NCBI GenBank assembly: GCA_030549495.1
Contig: JAUIRK010000242.1
Span: 203,574 to 267,573 of the forward strand
Direction of reading: 5' to 3'
Source: Nectonema munidae
Taxonomy: Eukaryota; Nematomorpha; Nectonematoida; Nectonematidae
DNA: 64,000 bases
Shown one piece after another: positions 58,750 through 64,000 of this stretch; position 1 is the first letter of the stretch; each line of letters opens with the position of its first letter. The position numbers and the translations under genes were made by a program. The notes under the pieces were generated by a model. That model worked only from the letters and a program-made list of their open reading frames with translations. It made no database searches and had not been told where the DNA came from.

Positions 58750-58897
58750 TATCGCATTCAAGGGAAGAATAATCTTCCATACCTGGACAGATGCTAGGGA
58801 TAGTCACGATTAGGATTCGAAGCCAGAGATCGGGATTCGAATCCAGACCATCTGGATCGAGATCATACGCTCCTACCACTAGGCTATCTGCCGACAA
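58750..58897 (-). mobile_element. tRNA-derived SINE, family B, copy 3
   Basis: AAGGGAAGAATAATCTTCCA and CTGGACAGATGCTAGGGAT as in copy 2. The minus-strand head has TAGCCTAGTGGTAGGAGCG. The B-box region is duplicated (GGATTCGAA occurs twice, 58814-58846). Confidence 0.8.
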
Positions 58898-59146
58898 TGC
58901 TTCTAACTAATATGTGCCAAGAGTAGACTAATGCTTCTCCTGTTTATCCAATAAACTTCTATAGAGCATCCTCAGGTTGTTTTGATAAACACTACTGGTT
59001 TGTATTCAACGGCCTTTTAGGCGTTGATACGGACCTTTAAACCCATTTTCACCTCACTTTTTTTGTCAACACTGCTTTTTTTTCTATATTTGATCATCTT
59101 TTATCTTCTTTTTCTATGTAATATTCATTCTGCTGATCGTTTGAAA

Positions 59147-59767
59147 ATAAATTAGTGACTTATCATGGTCATTGAAAAATTGCCTTAAATTTAGAACTTT
59201 GGCTGTATCGAAGTTCTCTTGTCTCAAAGTTTTAAATTAATCCGTCTTTTTGACACAAAGGAGATTTAATATAATCTTATTTATTGATGCTGACCTAAAA
59301 TTCTTGATTTATGCCAAGCGCTACTAAAAACGCACAAGAAACTTGTGTGGTGTACGGGATAAATAGTGCTATCATGGTATTGAAAAATGTAAATTTAGAA
59401 CTTGGGTATCGAAATTCTCTTGTCTAAAGTTTTAAATTAATCGTCTTTGCACAAAGGAGATTTAATATAATCTTATTTATTGATGTGACCTAAAATCTTG
59501 ATTTATGCAAGCTACTAAAAACGCACAAGAAACTTGTGTGGTGTACGCAGGCCCGTCGATAAATTAGTGACTTATCATGGTCATTGAAAAATTGCCTTAA
59601 ATTTAGAACTTTGGCTGTATCGAAATTCTCTTGTCTCAAAGTTTTAAATTAATCCGTCTTTTTGACACAAAGGAGATTTAATATAATCTTATTTATTGAT
59701 GCTGACCTAAAATTCTTGATTTATGCCAAGCGCTACTAAAAACGCAAAGAAACTTGTGTGGTGTACG
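59147..59767. repeat. Three tandem copies of a 209-bp segment, middle copy deletion-riddled
   Basis: Copies at 59147-59356 (210 bp), 59359-59547 (189 bp) and 59559-59767 (209 bp). The first and third are almost identical. The middle one differs by about twenty scattered 1-2 base losses and almost no substitutions. Copy 2 ends with the full hAT terminus CAGGCCCGTCG (59548-59558) before the text jumps back to the start of the unit. This is more typical of uncorrected long-read sequence misjoined in assembly than of biology. Confidence 0.85.
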
Positions 59768-60099
59768 AGGCGTCGAAGGGGGGGGGGATTGCCCCTGATT
59801 TTGCTCCTCTGAGTGTCGTTAAAAAATTTATATCTTATTTATTATAACAGTTGTCTTCGCAAGTTTTAATATCTTAATCATTTTTCTATCGCCTTCATCC
59901 AGCTTTCATCAAGGATTATACTTCAGAAGTCACAAAAGAAGAATATATGCATGCGTTTAGTTTGAGAAAAAGACTAATCCTATTTTGAAATTAATATTTA
60001 ATGAAATTTTTGAGAATAAAAATTTTCCAGTTTATGACAAAAATTTAATAATGTGATTTGCCCCCCCCCCCCTGCAACATAACTCTAGCGACGGGCCTG
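59768..60099. mobile_element. hAT-type MITE
   Basis: The right end reads CTCTAGCGACGGGCCTG and the left end AGGCGTCGAAGGGG, a base-dropped form of CAGGCCCGTCG seen intact at 59548-59558. Flanked by the 8-bp duplication GGTGTACG at 59760-59767 and 60100-60107. A G tract near the left end and a C tract near the right end form part of the inverted repeats. No transposase. Confidence 0.8.
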
Positions 60100-60211
60100 G
60101 GTGTACGCCTTTATATGTCAAAATAATTTGCTGTTTGAAAGTTTTTTGGCGAATACTCATCGATTTTGTTTATCCTAATGTCATGATTCTAAAAATATCC
60201 ATTTGTTTTAG

Positions 60212-60412
60212 ATAATAAGTTGTCTGTTGATTGCTATTGGCGTTTGGGCGTACTTGTACAAACGTGATGAATTTCCACGAAATGTTACCAACATTTTTGA
60301 TATATTTCTTGACGCCACCCTCGTTTCCATCATATTGGGATCTATCGTCTTTCTCATAACGTTTGCTGGATGCATTGGTGCCTTGCGTGAAAACACTTGT
60401 TTGCTTAAATCC
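60212..60412 (+). CDS. Tetraspanin exon a (TM1 end, EC1, TM2)
   Basis: Acceptor TTTGTTTTAG ends at 60211 and donor GTAAAA starts at 60413. 67 codons. GCIGALRENTCLLKS is the tetraspanin signature after TM2. Confidence 0.88.
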
Positions 60413-62228
60413 GTAAAATCCTCTCTTTCCTTTCGTTACTATTTCTTAACTGTCATTTCATATCATTTCATTTTATACTTTTTCAAAAATTAAAATAGAA
60501 AGATACTCAGTTTAGAGATGATATGGGATTTAAATTTTTACTAGGGTAAAAGTGTTTTTCATATTCGAGATTTTACTTTTATAATTCTATCCGATATGTC
60601 CTTCCTCCTCCAATAAAGGTTTAGGATAACAAATTATAGAAATATCCTTCTGACATTTTCTCTAACTTTTTTTCAAAAATTAATCTTTTTGAAAGAATTT
60701 TGATATATAACTTAAAACATACTATTTTTATTTCGTGTATGATTGACCATTGTGCTTGAAACAACTTTGTTTTCAAAATCATAACTTGACTATATTTTTC
60801 CAACCTATGGAAACATTCGAAAACTTTAGATGTTCATGGCATGCATAACTTAATGTTTAAATTTTGACTTTTACCTAATTTTCAACAACTGCCATTGATT
60901 GCAGCTTCCTCGCACTTCTCATTTTATTTTATTTTATATATTTGTTGTTTACCTCAATACACTGCCCTCCTTATTACAAAAAATTCATAAAATACAGTCT
61001 TATTTCTTCATTTTTGTTTTGTGAGGTATTAATTTCTTACCATTTCCTTCCAGTTTCCTTTATTTTTACATTACTTCTCCTCTTCTAACCCTGTCTTGAA
61101 TTAATTGCACTATGTGACCCTTGAAATTTTTGAATGTTTTCATAGCAAAGTTAGAATAACAAAAGCAAGACATGTCTTTAGAGCACAGAAACTGTAATCT
61201 GAAAATGTTTTTTTCTATAGTTTGTTACACATATTTGAAAAGATGATAAAAAAGATTAATCAGAGAAATTGTAAAAAGCGGTAGATTCTAGAAGTGCTAC
61301 TAAATTACTATAAAGTACTTTAATTTTGCGAAAACAAAATTTGGCGAATTATGCTACAAAATCAAATTTGAAAAAAGTATTTGAGTTCAAAGTAAGCCTA
61401 GAAATTTACTTCGTGATTCGTGTGTGCAGTTGTTTGAACTTAAATTCTCTTAAATCTGTTGATAACGTTAACGTTGATTTCAAACGACGCTCAACCCTAA
61501 AACCATTTCATGCTCGATGGACCTGTCAGCATTTGATTGAACATGCGAACAAAAAAACATTTTTATACAAGTTTGGAAAAACACGCGTATACTTAATGTT
61601 GTTCGAAATAAAGAAAAGTGTTCCATTAAATTTTGGGAATCTATCTGATTAATTTTTTTCGCATTTGTTTTTAAATAAAAAAAATTAATAAAAAGTTTTT
61701 TTTTGCAAATAATTTTTTTTATGACAATGTATATAAAAATCTTGAAACTCTGGATTTTTAAAAGTTTCAAGTCTTTATAGAAGTCAATGGTAAGAAATTT
61801 GTTAAAGGCTAATGTCAAATTCTCTAATACTTATTGGGCCTAAGTTTTCATAACTCTTTCCTTTCAACAAGTCCCCCAAAAAACTCGCCCTACATCACGT
61901 GCTCGCGAGGTTCACTTGCCAAGAGATATAAGACAAAATCTCCAATTGAAAAGCTAAAAATATAATACGATAATTATTTGTTATAACAAGTAGATATATT
62001 TCGCAAAACCAATCAATAACCGTTTTTTGATTTTTGTTACAATTTTTTTTTCAGTTTTACGCCTGTCTGAACATTCTGCTACTGTTTCAGTTGGTTGCTG
62101 CAGCTCTAGTGTTCGGCTTCACGCCCAAAGTCAAGAGTTTGATCAAAACGAAACTCACCACGCAGATCGTAGAGCGCTATCGTGACGATGATGATCTCAG
62201 GGCTTTTGTGGATTTCATTCAGATAAAG
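60212..62228 (+). CDS. Tetraspanin, two internal exons (Tspan5/14/17/33-like)
   Basis: Exons 60212-60412 and 62055-62228, joined in phase 0. Exon a encodes the end of TM1 (IISCLLIAIGVWAY), the small loop with an N-glycosylation site (NVT), and TM2 with the hallmark GSIVFLITFAGCIGALREN then TCLLKS. Exon b encodes TM3 (FYACLNILLLFQLVAAALVF) and the start of the large loop, YRDDDDLRAFVDFIQ, which matches YRDDxDLQNLIDFxQ of TSPAN5/14/33. The following exon should carry the CCG motif but lies beyond or is unrecognised, as is the first exon. Members of this group escort the protease ADAM10; that role is inferred only from similarity. Confidence 0.88.
60413..62054 (+). other. Tetraspanin intron
   Basis: 1,642 bp, AT-rich. 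A 108-codon frame at 61326-61652 matches nothing known to me and lies in the intron. Confidence 0.6.
62055..62228 (+). CDS. Tetraspanin exon b (TM3, start of large loop)
   Basis: Acceptor TTTTTTTTTCAG, donor AAG|GTTTTA at 62229. 58 codons. FYACLNILLLFQLV then RYRDDDDLRAFVDFIQIK. Confidence 0.85.
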
Positions 62229-63329
62229 GTTTTATTCTTTTCCCGAATTTTCTAACGAATTAATGCACTTAATTTCGTTTTTCGATCCAAGAAAAAGACA
62301 TTTATTTACTTAGACACACAAATGTCCCAGCAGAGTGAGTAAAAAAGAAAATAAATGTACTAGTAAAAGTACTGTGTGTTAATGAAGAAAGTATGACACA
62401 CGAGAGTTATATTATAACTAAGATATTTGTATGCAAGGCCTTCAAAAAAAGGTTGTGATGGTATGAGTCGTTTGTTATGACTGTTTTTTGAAATCAACCT
62501 ATGAAGTTTGACCCTTATTAGAGCCAACCTAAGGGAAATTGAAAAGTATTGTTCTTAGTGAAGAGTTGAAATTACAAAGAAGGTTTCTAAAAGTAACTAA
62601 AAAATTTCTATTTCTATTATTAAATTATATATGAGTACAAATTGTTCATAAATCAGCTGTATCATTAAAAATTGATATTTTTTTCATGTTTTTACGGTAG
62701 ACAGAATCTGGATAAAGTATCAAAAGCTCCCTGTATTACTAGCGCTCAGACTTTAGTCAAAAAACTTGAATTTTACTCGAGCATATATTTCAAAAACTCA
62801 AACTCAGACATAGTAAGAACAAGAAAAAGAATTTATTATACAAATACAAATTACAAAATACATGTTACAAAAACACACTAGTCGTATAATAGACAATCAA
62901 AATAAATATCACATGGCACAAAAACAAAACGAAAAAAAAGAAATTGTATAAATGGTTGAAGAAAAAAGTTCCTAGGAACTGCTTGAATCTACAACCATCT
63001 TGTATTTAAAAATAAAAATAAGCAAAGACGCAGTACACACATTCATGGATGAGAACAAGAGTAACAATTTTTATGTTACATTTAATATCATATTCACAGA
63101 GAAAAAGTCAAATATTTTCTTTTTACCTATAGGTAAGGAATCATTAGAGTCAAAAATATGAGTAAACAAAGAATTCCAAAGTTTACACGATCTGAATTTT
63201 AAACAAAGATAGGATTTACGCAACGGAAAACGGGCCAATACAAATGAACAGCTCTTCCTCAGAGAGTAAGATATAACCTTAGAGTTTAAAGAAAACTAAT
63301 CAGAAAAAAAAAATTCAATTTAGAAAAAA
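62229..63329. other. AT-rich DNA after the tetraspanin exon
   Basis: Presumably the next intron. No CCG-bearing exon could be identified. A 69-codon frame at 62672-62881 is unsupported. Confidence 0.4.
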
Positions 63330-64000
63330 TGAAATAATAATGTGCATTCCAATTTAATTTATTGTCAATAACTAGACCTAAGAAGTCAAATTGGTCGGCA
63401 AATTCAATCATAAGATCAGAGTGTCTTTGATTTATTTAAGGAGCAACAGAAATGTCATTCAAGTAATTCAAGAACAATATAGGCCCATGTATCGAGCTCT
63501 GAGGAACTCCAGATTCAATCACTTTTAATTCGGATGATTTTTGATTAACAAATGCCGATTGGTATCTTGACTCGAGATAAAAAGTGCGCAGATTACAAGA
63601 TGCAAAATCAGATCCCTAAAGACAAAGTTCATGAATAAGTCTACAGTGTGGTATCTAATCAAAAGCCTTTGATATGGGCAAAAAAATTCATACTAGATCA
63701 AAGTTATCTAAAAATTCAGTAACTTTATCAACAAAGGTAGAATGGAGTAAGGTACTAATAATAGTTGAGTGTTGGTTTCTGAATCCAAACTGATTTTCCC
63801 TATATAATATTCTCTAGTAAATATTTGAAAATTTTCCAATGTAGAAGTTTTTCAAATATTTTAGACAAGGAAAAAAAAATGCTTATGGGTCTGTGATTAG
63901 AGACATCAAATTTGTTACCTTTTTTAAAAATTGGAATAACTTTTGTATATTTGAAAACACGTGAAAAAACAGAATGAGAAATGCAGGAGTTGAGTCCGAT
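63330..64000 (-). mobile_element. LINE fragment, Jockey/CR1-like reverse transcriptase
   Basis: On the minus strand, in broken frames, are NQFGFR-like sequence followed by a HST...LL block, then SKAFD and IPHCRLIHEL, then ESGVPQSS...GPILFL and LGLVIDNKLNWNAH. This order (FGFRxxHST, DxSKAFDTIPH, GVPQGSxLGPLLF, LGxxID..LNW) is that of Jockey/CR1-type LINEs, distinct from the clade at 45240. It is truncated by the window end and inactive (several stops and frame changes). Confidence 0.8.

Noticed and set aside
59147-59767. Short array read as a CRISPR or satellite
   Set aside because: Units are 200 bp without spacers, and the error pattern points to misassembly.
61326-61652. 108-codon ORF in the tetraspanin intron
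   Set aside because: No similarity to any domain, and the flanking exons join directly without it.

Overview
This is an AT-rich (about 70% A+T) animal genome window. It has spliced genes, introns from 54 bp to about 9 kb, and many transposable elements. No bacterial-style gene organisation is present. Short introns, a BEL/Pao LTR element, a Mutator-like element carrying a FLYWCH finger, and hAT and piggyBac-type short elements suggest an invertebrate, probably an arthropod. I cannot fix the species from the sequence.

Four host genes can be supported, all on the + strand. (1) An LMO4-like LIM-only gene: the second LIM finger is an exon at 307-562, with a possible tiny last exon at 9793-9810. 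(2) A secreted or cell-surface EGF-SEA-EGF gene at 19729-24528: a signal-peptide exon, an EGF exon and a SEA+EGF exon, joined by phase-1 introns. The SEA domain keeps the G-SVV self-cleavage site. (3) A complete six-exon 1-acyl-glycerol-3-phosphate acyltransferase (AGPAT1/2 type, 258 aa) at 32596-40124. Its exons are mostly too short for simple ORF scanning, but every splice phase agrees. (4) Two internal exons of a tetraspanin at 60212-62228, most like the Tspan5/14/17/33 group. Genes 1 and 4 run past the evidence in this window; gene 2 lacks its 3' exons.

The rest is mobile DNA and intron. 0-10 kb: LMO4 intron with a tRNA-derived SINE, an hAT end fragment and a 540-bp inverted-repeat element. 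10-19 kb: a decayed transposon-like coding region with a SINE inserted in it (19-bp target duplication), a 764-bp Mutator-like element with a 49-aa FLYWCH remnant, a long hairpin and a tandem repeat. 27-32 kb: poly-G, a SINE and a 1.5-kb hAT relic. 34-39 kb (inside AGPAT introns): a solo LTR, SINEs, a LINE fragment between direct repeats, and a hairpin around a tRNA-like core. 45-53 kb: a LINE split by a 6.1-kb BEL/Pao element with near-identical LTRs and a 5-bp target duplication. 56-60 kb: a dispersed GGACTGGAC-type repeat, a piggyBac-type MITE, and an apparent 200-bp triplication that looks like an assembly stutter next to an hAT MITE. 63.3-64 kb: a second, different LINE on the - strand.

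The genes do not form a pathway. No CRISPR array, rRNA or intact tRNA gene was found; every tRNA-like box found sits in a SINE or repeat. The most interesting items are the autoproteolytic SEA gene, the AGPAT with Val in place of the usual Pro of its FPEGTR motif, the FLYWCH-bearing Mutator-like element with sub-terminal repeat arrays, and the three-copy piggyBac MITE family.
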